64,000 nucleotides of DNA from Nocardioides cremeus (GTDB lineage: Bacteria > Actinomycetota > Actinomycetes > Propionibacteriales > Nocardioidaceae), in the NCBI RefSeq assembly GCF_030518195.1, contig NZ_JAULSC010000001.1, positions 310,001-374,000 on the forward strand, in the 5' to 3' direction. Below the pieces are notes generated by a model. It ran no database searches and had not been told where the DNA came from. It saw nothing but the letters and a program-made list of their open reading frames with translations. Positions 1 through 8,031 of this stretch are shown piece by piece; the stretch's first letter is position 1, and every line of letters starts with the position of its first letter. The position numbers and the translations under genes are program-made.

Positions 1-1180
1 TGTGCGACGGGTCGTCGGTCTCGGTGCCGACGCCGAAGGAGGCCACCTCGGGCTGGGTGTAGGTGACCCGGGGGATGGTGTCGAGGCGCACCTTGCGGCG
101 CAGCCCCAGCACCGCGTTGGAGGCGGCCAGGCTGCCGTGCATGCCGGCCACGTGGGTGAAGGCGGGGTGCCCGGTGAGGTCGCCGGCGGCCCAGATGCGG
201 GGGTTGGTGGTGCGCAGCGCGCCGTCGACCACCACGTGGCCGCTCTCGCGCACCTCGACCCCGGCGGAGCCCAGCCCCAGGTCGTGGGTGCCGGGCGTGC
301 GCCCGACCGCCACCAGCACCCGGTCCACGTGCAGCACGGTGCCGTCGGAGAGGTGCGCGGCCAGGTCGCCGGGGGTGCCCTCGACGCGCTCGAGCGAGAC
401 GTCCTCCTGCAGGTCGACGCCGTCGGCGCGCAGCGCCGCCGCGACCAGGGCGGCCGCGTGCGCGTCCTCGGGGCCCAGCACGCGCGGGCCCGCCTCGACG
501 ACGCTCACCCGGCTGCCCAGCCGGGCGAAGGCCTGGCCCAGCTCGCAGCCGATCGGGCCGCCGCCCAGCACCAGCAGCCGCCCGGGCAGCTCGGTGAGGT
601 CCCACACGTCGTCGGAGGTCAGCGGTGAGGCCTCGGCCAGGCCGGGGATGCCGGGCACGCTGGGGGAGGAACCGGTGGCCAGCAGGGCCTGTGCGAACCG
701 CACCGGCTCGCCGTCGACCACCGCGCTCTGCGGGCCGGTCATCGTGACGTCGCCGTGGGCGACCGCGATGCCCGCCCCGCGCAGCCGCTCGGGGGAGTCG
801 ACCGGCTCGATGCGCGCGATGGTGTCGTGCACGTGGCGCATCACCGCGGCGAAGTCGACGTGCACGTCGCCCACGTGCACGCCCAGGCGCGGGGCGCGCC
901 GGGCGGCCGCGGCGGCGTGCGCGGCGGCCAGCATCGCCTTGCTCGGCACGCAGCCGGTCCACAGGCAGTCGCCGCCCGTGCGGTGCCGCTCGACCAGCAG
1001 GGTCCGCGCGCCGAAGCCGGCCGCGGTGTGCGCCGCCACCAGGCCCGCCGTGCCGCCCCCGACGACCAGCAGGTCCCAGGGCGCGCCGTCGGGCGTGGTG
1101 AGCGGGTCCGAGCGGCGTACGCCGGGCGCGGCGGTCGGCGGAGCGATCGAGGGGGCGGTCGCGGGGTCGGTCGCGGTCAT
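1..1180 (-). CDS. FAD-dependent pyridine nucleotide-disulfide oxidoreductase (3' end beyond window)
   Basis: This flavoprotein resembles mercuric reductase and dihydrolipoamide dehydrogenase and should pass electrons from NAD(P)H through FAD to a disulfide. The N-terminal dinucleotide fold VVGGGTAGL is near residue 40. The redox pair is GGDCLWTGC, with Cys72 and Cys77 in the class I CxxxxC spacing. A second nucleotide fold (VLGGGPIGCELG) lies near residue 195, and the dimerisation domain begins with TYTQPEVASFG. About 390 residues are visible; the C-terminus, with the catalytic His-Glu pair, lies outside the window. The ATG overlaps the TGA of the anti-sigma gene (ATGA), so translation is probably coupled to it. 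No heavy-metal domain precedes the core, so mercuric reductase is not claimed. The substrate is unknown. Confidence 0.85.
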   Translation of the reverse strand, partial: MTATDPATAPSIAPPTAAPGVRRSDPLTTPDGAPWDLLVVGGGTAGLVAAHTAAGFGARTLLVERHRTGGDCLWTGCVPSKAMLAAAHAAAAARRAPRLGVHVGDVHVDFAAVMRHVHDTIARIEPVDSPERLRGAGIAVAHGDVTMTGPQSAVVDGEPVRFAQALLATGSSPSVPGIPGLAEASPLTSDDVWDLTELPGRLLVLGGGPIGCELGQAFARLGSRVSVVEAGPRVLGPEDAHAAALVAAALRADGVDLQEDVSLERVEGTPGDLAAHLSDGTVLHVDRVLVAVGRTPGTHDLGLGSAGVEVRESGHVVVDGALRTTNPRIWAAGDLTGHPAFTHVAGMHGSLAASNAVLGLRRKVRLDTIPRVTYTQPEVASFGVGTETDDPSH

Positions 1181-1464
1181 GCGGGGTCTCCGTCGGTCAG
1201 GTCGCGGACGAGGTCGTGGGCCCGGCGCAGCGACGCCGGGGGCGGGGCGTGCTGGTCGCCGAGGCGGTCGAGGGCCGCGAGCACGCGGCGCCGCTCGGTG
1301 GCCGAGGTGGCGCACCGCTCGCACACCGACAGGTGGCGCTCGAGCCGGTCACGCTCGGCGGGCGTGAGCGGGATCGCGGGCTGCTGCTCGACGTAGCGGT
1401 CGAGCACCCGGCCCGACCACCAGCACTCGAGCATCGAGCGGGGGCCCTGCATCCTCCTGGTCAC
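1177..1464 (-). CDS. Zinc-type (ZAS) anti-sigma factor
   Basis: This 95-residue cytoplasmic protein should hold the upstream ECF sigma factor inactive. The hallmark HxxxCxxC zinc motif is complete (His44, Cys48, Cys51 in HLSVCERC), with an additional Cys14. Its size matches RsrA-like proteins, in which a thiol/zinc switch releases the sigma factor on oxidation. The GTG start overlaps the TGA of the sigma gene (GTGA) and the stop overlaps the ATG of the oxidoreductase, so all three are translated as one unit. A redox trigger is inferred from the motif and from the disulfide-reductase neighbour. It is not shown by the sequence alone. Confidence 0.85.
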   Translation of the reverse strand: MTRRMQGPRSMLECWWSGRVLDRYVEQQPAIPLTPAERDRLERHLSVCERCATSATERRRVLAALDRLGDQHAPPPASLRRAHDLVRDLTDGDPA

Positions 1465-2027
1465 CGGCTGCCTCCTCGGGGTCGGCGGTGGGCCAGCGCG
1501 GCCCGCAGGCGGGAGCGGCCGCGGCTGACGCGCGAGACGACGGTGCCCGTCGGCACGTCGAGCACGGCCGCGGCCTCGTCGTAGGTCAGGTGGTCGACGT
1601 CGACGAGCAGCACCGCCCGGCGGAACTGCTCGCCCAGCGAGCCCACCGCCTCGGCCACGTCGGCGTCGAAGGCGCGGTCGTCGACGACCTGCTCGGGGGA
1701 GGAGGCGTGCGCGGCGCCGAAGGCCGGCCGGTGCCGGGCCAGCACGTCGTCCTCGACCAGGTCGGGGCGGCCGCGCCGCAGGCTGTTGAGGTGGGTGCGT
1801 CGCAGGATCGTCAGCAGCCACGCCCGGGGGTGGCGCCCGTCGAAGCGGTCCACCGCCCCCCAGGCCCGCACCAGCGTGTCCTGCACGACGTCGTCGGCGT
1901 CGCTCCACGACCCGGTGAGGGTGTGTGCCACCCGCAGCAGCACCTCGACCTCCGGCTCGACCCAGCGGGCGAAGGCCTCCGCACGGGTCGCCTCCCCGCG
2001 CTGGGCGGGCGCGGCCGAGGGGGTCAT
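1461..2027 (-). CDS. ECF RNA polymerase sigma factor
   Basis: This is a 188-residue extracytoplasmic-function sigma factor. Region 2 is visible from about residue 20 to 85 (DADDVVQDTLVRAW for 2.2, then RAWLLTILRRTHLNSLR for 2.4). Region 4 lies near residues 130-178 (LTYDEAAAVLDVPTGTVVSR helix-turn-helix). It is the first gene of a three-gene operon with its anti-sigma factor and a flavoprotein. The ATG at 2027 was chosen because region 2 begins soon after and no conserved sequence lies upstream. The family usually autoregulates, but I could not identify its own promoter with confidence. Confidence 0.9.
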   Translation of the reverse strand: MTPSAAPAQRGEATRAEAFARWVEPEVEVLLRVAHTLTGSWSDADDVVQDTLVRAWGAVDRFDGRHPRAWLLTILRRTHLNSLRRGRPDLVEDDVLARHRPAFGAAHASSPEQVVDDRAFDADVAEAVGSLGEQFRRAVLLVDVDHLTYDEAAAVLDVPTGTVVSRVSRGRSRLRAALAHRRPRGGSR

Positions 2028-2147
2028 GTCCTCGGAACCCGGTGGGCCCTCGGGTTCCTTCCCGTCTCGCCCGGCCACCACCCCATCCTGTCGCACCCGC
2101 GTGCACCCGGTTTGGTGCCCGGGCGCGGCACCGGGAGGATCCGGGCC

Positions 2148-2765
2148 ATGAGTGCCCCCGTCACCGTCTCCATCACCCGGCACCTCGACCCCGGGCGCGA
2201 GGCCGAGATGGTCAGCTGGCTGCAGGCGGGCACGGCGCTGGCCCAGCGCTTCCCCGGCTTCCTGGGCGCGGGCTGGGTGCGTCCCGAGGCCGACTCCGAG
2301 ACCTGGCACATGCTCTACCGCTTCGCCGACGCCGAGGCGCTCGCGCGCTGGGAGGGCTCGCACGAGCGGGAGTGGTGGCGCGACGCGGCCGTCGGGCTGG
2401 GGGTGCGCGAGTCCCGCGTCGAGCGGCGTACGGGCATCGAGGGGTGGTTCGACGAGCCCACCAGCCGCGACGTGCGCGACCTGCGCCTCAACCCGCCGCC
2501 CCCGCCACGCTGGAAGCAGGCGGTGACCATCTTCCTGGTCTTCTACCCCCTCAGCGTCCTGGTCAACTGGGGCGCCGGGTCGTACGTCGCCGACGTCGCC
2601 CTGCCGCTGCGGATCCTGCTGACCGTGCTGGTGATGACCCCGGTGATGACCTACGCGGCGCTGCCGTGGATCACCCGGCAGATGCAGTGGTTCCTGCAGG
2701 GCCAGCCGCCCCCGTGGCGGCGCTCCGCGCAGGTCGACCGAACGGGCGACCGAACGGTCGACTGA
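2148..2765 (+). CDS. Antibiotic-biosynthesis-monooxygenase (ABM) domain protein with two membrane helices
   Basis: The 205-residue protein joins an N-terminal ABM ferredoxin-like domain (about residues 4-100; RHLDPGREAEMVSWL then RFPGFLGAGWVRP) to two hydrophobic helices at about 124-143 and 152-176. This matches the membrane-tethered ABM family seen in many bacteria, whose substrate is mostly unknown. The ATG follows a GGGAGG ribosome site. It is transcribed divergently from the sigma-factor operon with 120 bases between the start codons. ABM proteins can be monooxygenases, heme-related or purely structural dimers, so no reaction is assigned. Confidence 0.75.
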   Translation: MSAPVTVSITRHLDPGREAEMVSWLQAGTALAQRFPGFLGAGWVRPEADSETWHMLYRFADAEALARWEGSHEREWWRDAAVGLGVRESRVERRTGIEGWFDEPTSRDVRDLRLNPPPPPRWKQAVTIFLVFYPLSVLVNWGAGSYVADVALPLRILLTVLVMTPVMTYAALPWITRQMQWFLQGQPPPWRRSAQVDRTGDRTVD

Positions 2766-2794
2766 ACGAGAGGTCGGTAATTCGGCGTGGCCCC

Positions 2795-2823
2795 TTGTGG
2801 CCCGGGTCACACCTACCTAAGGT
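2795..2823 (+). promoter_or_regulatory. Housekeeping-type promoter of the M28 peptidase gene
   Basis: TTGTGG at 2795-2800 and TAAGGT at 2818-2823 are separated by exactly 17 bases, a good SigA-type arrangement. The predicted transcript start lies about 60 bases before the GTG at 2889, leaving room for the GGAGG ribosome site at 2878-2882. Confidence 0.55.
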
Positions 2824-2888
2824 GACGCGCACATGACAGGCCCGCCCCGGAGCAGCCGGGGGTCCGGGCGGACATCTCGGAGGAACTC

Positions 2889-4583
2889 GTGCGTCTCAGT
2901 TCACTGTCCCGTGCCGCCGTGCCGGCACTCGCCGTCACCACGGCCGCAGCACTCGTCGCCGGTGGCGTCGGCTTCACCGCCAACGCCGACGACGACACCA
3001 CCACCATCCAGGCCGCCGAGCGCGGCAAGAACGGCTCGGCGGGGGGCTTCGACCTCCCCAAGCAGCTGACCAAGCGGGTCAAGGGCGACGGCATCGACGA
3101 GCACCTCGACAAGCTCCAGGAGATCTCGGACAAGTTCGACGGCAACCGCGCCTCGGGTACCCCGGGCTACAACGCCAGCGTGCGCTACATCGTGCGCACC
3201 CTGACCAAGGCGGGCTACACCCCGGAGGTCCAGGCTTTCGACTTCGCCTACTTCGTCGAGAACGCCCCGGCCGAGCTGGCGCAGACCAGCCCCGACGCGA
3301 CGACGTACGCCACGCCCGAGGACTTCTCGAGCATGACCTACTCCGGCTCCGGCGACGTGACCGCAGCCGTGGTCGCCGTCGACACCGACGGCACCGCCAA
3401 CGCCGCCAGCACCAGCGGTTGCGAGGCCGAGGACTTCGCCGCGTTCCCCGAGGGCTCGATCGCGCTGATCCAGCGCGGCAGCTGTGCCTTCGGCCAGAAG
3501 GCGCTCAACGCGCAGGAGGCCGGCGCCGCCGGCGTCATCATCTTCAACGCCGGGGTCGAGGGTCGCACCGACTCCTTCGTCGGCACCCTGGGGCAGCCCG
3601 GCTACGAGATCCCCGTGGTCGGCACCTCCTTCGCCGTCGGTCAGGACCTCATCGACCCGGCCGGCACCGAGGTACGCCTCTTCGCCGACACCACCTCGGA
3701 GATCCGCGAGACCTACAACGTCCTCGCCGAGACCCGCGGCGGCGACAAGGACAACGTCGTGATGGTCGGCTCGCACCTCGACTCCGTGCCCGAGGGCCCC
3801 GGCATCAACGACAACGGCTCCGGCTCGGCGAGCATCCTCGAGACGGCGCTCAAGCTCTCCAAGTTCGACAAGAAGGGCAAGAAGAAGGGCCACGGCAAGA
3901 AGGCCAAGGGCAAGGGGAAGGGCAAGCTCGAGAACCAGGTGCGCTTCGCCTGGTGGGGCGCCGAGGAGCTGGGCCTGCTCGGCTCCGAGCACTACGTCGC
4001 CGAGCTGAGCCAGGAGGAGATCGACGAGATCGCCCTCTACCTCAACTTCGACATGGTCGGCTCGCCCAACTACGTGCGCTTCGTCTACGACGGTGACAAC
4101 TCCGAGGGTGGCGGCGCGGTCGGCCCGGCCGGCTCCGACGACATCGAGGAGATGTTCAACGAGTTCTTCGCCAGCGAGGGTCTGGAGTCCGAGGCGACGC
4201 CGTTCAGCGGTCGCTCCGACTACGGCCCGTTCATCGTCGAGGGCGTCGACATCCCGTCCGGTGGCCTGTTCACCGGCGCCGAGGGCGTCAAGACCGAGGA
4301 GCAGGCGGCCATCTACGGCGGAGAGGCCGGCGTCGCCTACGACCCGTGCTACCACGCCGAGTGCGACGACCGCGACAACGTGAGCATGGACGCGATCGAC
4401 GAGATGTCCAACGCCATCGCGCACTCCGTGGCGACGTACGCCGTCAGCACCGAGGGTCTGGGCGAGGACTCGCCCGCACCTGCCCCGCGCATGAGCAAGG
4501 CCGAGCGCAAGGCCGCCGAGAAGGCCGCCCGCAACGCCGAGCTGCACCCGGCGCACGACCACAGCGACGGCCTGCGCCGCTGA
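2889..4583 (+). CDS. Secreted M28 zinc aminopeptidase with PA domain
   Basis: This 564-residue exported peptidase probably removes N-terminal residues from peptides outside the cell. It has a Sec-type signal peptide (residues 1 to about 33, TANA cleavage region), a PA lid domain at about 130-265, and an M28 domain. The dinuclear zinc ligands are visible: His in GSHLDS (about 296), Asp in GINDNGSG, Glu-Glu in WWGAEELG, Asp in LNFDMVGS and a late His in CYHAEC. Between the second and third ligand lies an unusual Lys/Gly-rich insertion (about residues 325-347). The C-terminal tail is also basic, ending with a His/Asp-rich stretch. GTG start with a GGAGG site. Overall similar to the Streptomyces and yeast aminopeptidase Y group. 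Confidence 0.9.
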   Translation: MRLSSLSRAAVPALAVTTAAALVAGGVGFTANADDDTTTIQAAERGKNGSAGGFDLPKQLTKRVKGDGIDEHLDKLQEISDKFDGNRASGTPGYNASVRYIVRTLTKAGYTPEVQAFDFAYFVENAPAELAQTSPDATTYATPEDFSSMTYSGSGDVTAAVVAVDTDGTANAASTSGCEAEDFAAFPEGSIALIQRGSCAFGQKALNAQEAGAAGVIIFNAGVEGRTDSFVGTLGQPGYEIPVVGTSFAVGQDLIDPAGTEVRLFADTTSEIRETYNVLAETRGGDKDNVVMVGSHLDSVPEGPGINDNGSGSASILETALKLSKFDKKGKKKGHGKKAKGKGKGKLENQVRFAWWGAEELGLLGSEHYVAELSQEEIDEIALYLNFDMVGSPNYVRFVYDGDNSEGGGAVGPAGSDDIEEMFNEFFASEGLESEATPFSGRSDYGPFIVEGVDIPSGGLFTGAEGVKTEEQAAIYGGEAGVAYDPCYHAECDDRDNVSMDAIDEMSNAIAHSVATYAVSTEGLGEDSPAPAPRMSKAERKAAEKAARNAELHPAHDHSDGLRR

Positions 4584-4618
4584 TCGGCTGACACCCAGCA
4601 CCACCCGGCAGCACCGGC

Positions 4619-4656
4619 GGGGCCGGTCCGGAGGAGCGATCCTCCGGGCCGGCCCC
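4619..4656 (+). terminator. Strong hairpin terminator after the M28 peptidase
   Basis: The arms 4619-4635 and 4640-4656 pair over 17 bp with a single G-U wobble, closed by a GCGA (GNRA) tetraloop. No T tract follows, as is common in high-G+C actinobacteria. It separates the peptidase from purC. Confidence 0.8.
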
Positions 4657-4678
4657 GTCGCCGTGCGTGAGGCAGCCC

Positions 4679-4684
4679 TAGGCT
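4679..4684 (+). promoter_or_regulatory. -10 box of purC (leaderless transcript)
   Basis: TAGGCT ends six bases before the GTG of purC, so transcription should begin at or next to the start codon. No Shine-Dalgarno sequence is present. The -35 region is poor. The same geometry recurs before several other genes in the window. Confidence 0.6.
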
Positions 4685-4690
4685 GAGCGG

Positions 4691-5608
4691 GTGAGCGCCG
4701 ACCTCAACATCCCGCCCGCCCCCGCCCTCGACGGCATGCGCCACCTGCACTCGGGCAAGGTGCGCGACCTCTACGAGGTCCAGGAGGGCGAGCACGCCGG
4801 CCAGCTCCTGGTGGTGGCCAGCGACCGTCTCTCGATCTTCGACTTCGTGCTCGACACCACCATCCCCGACAAGGGCGAGATCCTGACCCGGATGTCGCTG
4901 TGGTGGTTCGAGCAGCTCGCCGACCTGGTGCCCCACCACGTGCTCTCCACCGACGTGCCCGCCGCGGTGCGCGGGCGTGCGGTCGTCTGCGAGCGCCTCG
5001 ACATGTTCCCCGTCGAGTGCGTCGCGCGCGGCTACCTGACCGGCTCCGGGCTGCTCGACTACCGCGCCGGCGGCGCGGTGTGCGGCGTGCCGCTGCCCGA
5101 CGGGCTCGTCGACGGCAGCCGGCTGCCCGAGCCGATCTTCACCCCCGCCACCAAGGCCGAGCTGGGCGAGCACGACGAGAACGTCTCCTACGCCGCCGTC
5201 GCCGAGCGGATCGGCGAGGCCGACGCCGCCCACCTGCGCGAGCTGACCCTGGCGGTCTACGCCCGCGCCGAGGAGCTCGCCCGCGAGCGCGGCATCCTGC
5301 TGGCCGACACCAAGCTCGAGTTCGGGCGCTCCGCGGGCGCCGCGCGCAACCCCGCCGGGGCGGTCGTGCTCGGTGACGAGGTGCTGACCCCCGACTCCTC
5401 GCGCTTCTGGCCCGCCGCCGCGTGGGAGCCCGGGCGCACCCAGCCGTCGTACGACAAGCAGATCGTGCGCAACTGGGCCCTCTCGCCCGAGGCCGGCTGG
5501 GACCGCGCTTCCGGTGGCGCGCCGCCGCCGCTGCCGAGCGAGGTCGTCGAGCGCACCCGGGCCCGCTACGTCGAGGCCTACGAGCTGCTGACCGGGCAGT
5601 CGTGGTGA
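4691..5608 (+). CDS. purC: Phosphoribosylaminoimidazole-succinocarboxamide synthase
   Basis: PurC joins CAIR and aspartate using ATP to form SAICAR in de novo purine synthesis. The 305 residues match the family length. Recognisable motifs are SGKVRDLYE near residue 17 (ATP-binding hairpin), the ECVARGYLTGSG signature, FTPATKAE, and LADTKLEFG near residue 200. The GTG start is leaderless, with TAGGCT six bases upstream. The stop overlaps the start of the next small gene (GTGA). It is the first of the scattered pur genes in this window. Confidence 0.97.
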   Translation: MSADLNIPPAPALDGMRHLHSGKVRDLYEVQEGEHAGQLLVVASDRLSIFDFVLDTTIPDKGEILTRMSLWWFEQLADLVPHHVLSTDVPAAVRGRAVVCERLDMFPVECVARGYLTGSGLLDYRAGGAVCGVPLPDGLVDGSRLPEPIFTPATKAELGEHDENVSYAAVAERIGEADAAHLRELTLAVYARAEELARERGILLADTKLEFGRSAGAARNPAGAVVLGDEVLTPDSSRFWPAAAWEPGRTQPSYDKQIVRNWALSPEAGWDRASGGAPPPLPSEVVERTRARYVEAYELLTGQSW

Positions 5609-6060
5609 GCTGCTCCGAGCCGGCGGGGGAGCGCACCGTGGGCGGCACCGTCGCCTTCGGCTGCGCGCCGGAGGTGGCCTTCGACTACCTCGTCGACCCG
5701 GCCAACCGGGCGCAGTGGCAGTCGAGCCTGGCCCGGGTCGAGGACGTCGTCGGCGAGGTCGGGCTGGGCCAGCGCTGGGTCGACGTCACCCGGCCGGGGC
5801 TGCGCCCGGCGATGCGGACCACGACGTACGAGCGCCCGCGCCGCTGGGCCGAGGTCGGCACCTGGCGTGCCGTGCGCGCCACCCTCGAGCTGACCTTCGC
5901 CCCGACCGCCGCGGGGTGCGACGTCACCTACGGCTTCCGGATCAGCGGGCCGGGGCCGCTGCGCCCGCTCGGGCTGCTGCTCAGCCTCGGCTCCGCGTTC
6001 CCCGTGCGCGCCGACCTGCGCCGGGCGGCCGCGATGTGCGAGGGCCCGTCGAAGGGGTGA
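5605..6060 (+). CDS. SRPBCC (polyketide cyclase/dehydrase-type) protein
   Basis: This 151-residue protein has the START/SRPBCC pattern: VGGTVAFGCAPEVAFDYLVD at the N-terminus, NRAQWQSS, strand-rich middle and a C-terminal helix. Such proteins bind hydrophobic ligands in a deep pocket. No catalytic residue can be assigned. The GTG at 5605 overlaps the purC stop; another in-frame GTG at 5602 is equally close. Translational coupling to purC is likely, but a functional link to purine synthesis is not implied. Confidence 0.75.
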   Translation: MSCSEPAGERTVGGTVAFGCAPEVAFDYLVDPANRAQWQSSLARVEDVVGEVGLGQRWVDVTRPGLRPAMRTTTYERPRRWAEVGTWRAVRATLELTFAPTAAGCDVTYGFRISGPGPLRPLGLLLSLGSAFPVRADLRRAAAMCEGPSKG

Positions 6061-6109
6061 GGCGGCGTCGGTAGGTTGGGGCCATCCCCAACGTGACGGA
6101 GGCCACCAC

Positions 6110-7681
6110 GTGACCAGCTACAACCTTGCCAGCCTGCTCGAGGGCTCGGCCGAGAAGCACGCCGACCGCGACGCGATCATCTTCGGCGAGACCCGCCTGA
6201 CCTACGCGCAGGTGAACGGCGCCGCCAACCAGGTCGCCAACCTGCTCGCCTCCCGGGGCGTCCAGCCCGGCGACAAGGTGGCACTGAGCTGCCCCAACCT
6301 GCCGTACTTCTCGATCGTCTACTACGGCATCCTCAAGGCCGGCGCGACCGTCGTGCCGCTCAACGTCCTGCTCAAGGGGCGCGAGGTGGCCTACCACCTC
6401 GCCGACTCCGACGCGAAGGCGTTCTTCTGCTTCCAGGGCACCCCCGAGCTGCCCATCGGCACCGAGGGCCACGCCGGCTTCAGCGAGACCGACTCGTGCG
6501 AGCACTTCTTCATGATCACCGCCGACCCGGCCGCCGAGTCGCCCGTCGAGGGCACCGAGACGATGGGCCGCGCGATGGCCCAGCAGCCGCCGACGTTCGA
6601 GTCGGTGGCCACCGACGAGGACGACACCGCGGTGATCCTCTACACCTCGGGCACCACCGGCCAGCCCAAGGGCGCCGAGCTGCGCCACCGCAACATGCGC
6701 GACAACGCGCTGGCCGGCAAGGACCTCTTCGGCGCCGACGCCGAGAAGCCCGACACGTTCCTGTGCGTGCTGCCGCTGTTCCACTCCTTCGGCCAGACCG
6801 TCATCCAGAACGGCGGCTTCGCCTTCGGCGGCACCGTGGTGATGCTGCCCCGCTTCGAGGCCGAGCCGGCGCTGCAGCTGATGCTCAAGGAGAAGGTCAC
6901 CTTCTTCGCCGGTGTCCCGACGATGTACTGGGGCCTGCTGGGCGCGCTCACCCCCGACCACGACGTCTCGTCCCTCGCCGACAACCTGCGGGTCGCGGCG
7001 GCCGGCGGCTCGGCACTGCCCGTCGAGGTGCACAAGGACTTCCAGAAGAAGTTCGGCGTCACCATCCTCGAGGGCTACGGCCTCTCCGAGACCAGCCCGG
7101 TCGCCTCGTTCTCGCCGTACGGCGAGGAGCCCCGCGTCGGCTCGATCGGCAAGCCGATCCCGGGCGTGGAGATGAAGCTGATCAGCCCCGAGCCGGGTGA
7201 CTGGAGCGAGATCGAGGAGAGCGGCCCCGAGGCCGTCGGCGAGATCGCCATCAAGGGCCACAACATCATGAAGGGCTACTACGGGCGCCCCGACGCGACC
7301 GCGGAGTCGATCCAGGACGGCTGGTTCCGCTCGGGTGACCTGGGCCGCAAGGACGAGGACGGCTGGTACTACATCGTCGACCGCTCCAAGGACATGATCA
7401 TCCGCGGCGGCTACAACGTGTACCCCCGCGAGATCGAGGAGGTGCTGATGAGCCACCCCGACGTCTCGCTGGCCGCGGTCATCGGCGTGCCGCACGACTC
7501 GCACGGCGAGGAGATCAAGGCCGTCCTGATCATGAACGAGGGCTCCACCACCACCGAGGACGAGATCGTCGCGTGGTCGAAGGAGCAGATGGCCGGCTAC
7601 AAGTACCCGCGCATCGTGCAGTTCAGCAAGGACCTGCCGATGACCGCGACCGGCAAGATCCTCAAGCGCGAGCTGTCGTGA
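6110..7681 (+). CDS. Long-chain fatty acid-CoA ligase (AMP-dependent synthetase)
   Basis: This 523-residue enzyme of the ANL superfamily should activate a carboxylic acid, probably a fatty acid, to its CoA thioester via an acyl-adenylate. Visible motifs are LYTSGTTGQPKG (P-loop, about 178-189), GYGLSETSP, SGDLGRKDEDGWYYIVDRSK, the hinge RGGYNVYPREIEE and the C-terminal lysine motif TGKILKRE. A GGAGG site at 6098-6102 precedes the GTG, and a TAGGTT -10 box lies at 6072-6077, so this gene has a leader. Its stop overlaps the start of a small membrane protein. The acid substrate cannot be read from the sequence. Confidence 0.9.
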   Translation: MTSYNLASLLEGSAEKHADRDAIIFGETRLTYAQVNGAANQVANLLASRGVQPGDKVALSCPNLPYFSIVYYGILKAGATVVPLNVLLKGREVAYHLADSDAKAFFCFQGTPELPIGTEGHAGFSETDSCEHFFMITADPAAESPVEGTETMGRAMAQQPPTFESVATDEDDTAVILYTSGTTGQPKGAELRHRNMRDNALAGKDLFGADAEKPDTFLCVLPLFHSFGQTVIQNGGFAFGGTVVMLPRFEAEPALQLMLKEKVTFFAGVPTMYWGLLGALTPDHDVSSLADNLRVAAAGGSALPVEVHKDFQKKFGVTILEGYGLSETSPVASFSPYGEEPRVGSIGKPIPGVEMKLISPEPGDWSEIEESGPEAVGEIAIKGHNIMKGYYGRPDATAESIQDGWFRSGDLGRKDEDGWYYIVDRSKDMIIRGGYNVYPREIEEVLMSHPDVSLAAVIGVPHDSHGEEIKAVLIMNEGSTTTEDEIVAWSKEQMAGYKYPRIVQFSKDLPMTATGKILKRELS

Positions 7682-7881
7682 CCGGAGCCCGGATCCTCGG
7701 GCTGGCCGTCGCGGCCGTGATGATCGTCGGAGGGGCCGTGGTGACCTACCTCGGCCTCTCCTACGACGGCGGGGTCGGCGGGGAGACCGCCGGCGGGGAC
7801 CGCACCCTGGGCACCCTCGGCCCGATCGTCGCCGGTCTCGGCGTCGCCCTGGTCATCGTGGTGCTCCAGCGCCGTCGCTGA
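7678..7881 (+). CDS. Small membrane protein, unknown function
   Basis: The 67-residue product has two predicted membrane helices (about residues 4-26 and 46-63) joined by a Gly-rich loop, and ends in RRR, which suggests a cytoplasmic C-terminus. I do not recognise a family. The GTG overlaps the TGA of the acyl-CoA ligase gene (GTGA), so it is co-translated with it. Its own TGA forms the first three bases of a 22-base repeat array. Confidence 0.65.
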   Translation: MTGARILGLAVAAVMIVGGAVVTYLGLSYDGGVGGETAGGDRTLGTLGPIVAGLGVALVIVVLQRRR

Positions 7882-8031
7882 CCCGGCGCAAATGTCTCGC
7901 CGACCCGGCGCAAATGTCCCGCCGACCCGGCCTGAACTTCCCGCCGACCCGTCCTGGATCTCCCCGCCGGAGATCCGGGCCGGGTCGCTGCGAAGTTCGG
8001 GCCGGGTCAGCGCGAGATCTGGGCCGGGTCA
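7879..8031. repeat. 22-base repeat array arranged as a large inverted repeat (type A)
   Basis: Left half: units of 22, 22, 22 and 23 bases start at 7879, 7901, 7923 and 7945, consensus [T/C]GACCCGGCnnnAAnTTCCCGC. Right half: the reverse complement in 22-base units 8031-8010 and 8009-7988 plus a central unit ending at 7967. The centre pairs over about 18 bp. It lies between two convergent genes, and the TGA stop codon of each gene is the first triplet of the outermost unit on its side. It may act as a bidirectional terminator. The origin is unknown. Confidence 0.8.

Noticed and set aside
2805-2828. IdeR/DtxR-type iron box before the M28 peptidase gene
   Set aside because: Only one half (TTAGGTAGG on the minus strand) matches; the same bases are explained by the -10 region.
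2901-4604. Long open frame antisense to the M28 peptidase
   Set aside because: It lacks family motifs and follows from codon bias in very G+C-rich DNA; the plus-strand peptidase has a signal peptide and zinc motifs.
7879-8031. CRISPR array
   Set aside because: The 22-base repeats are contiguous without unique spacers and there are no cas genes.
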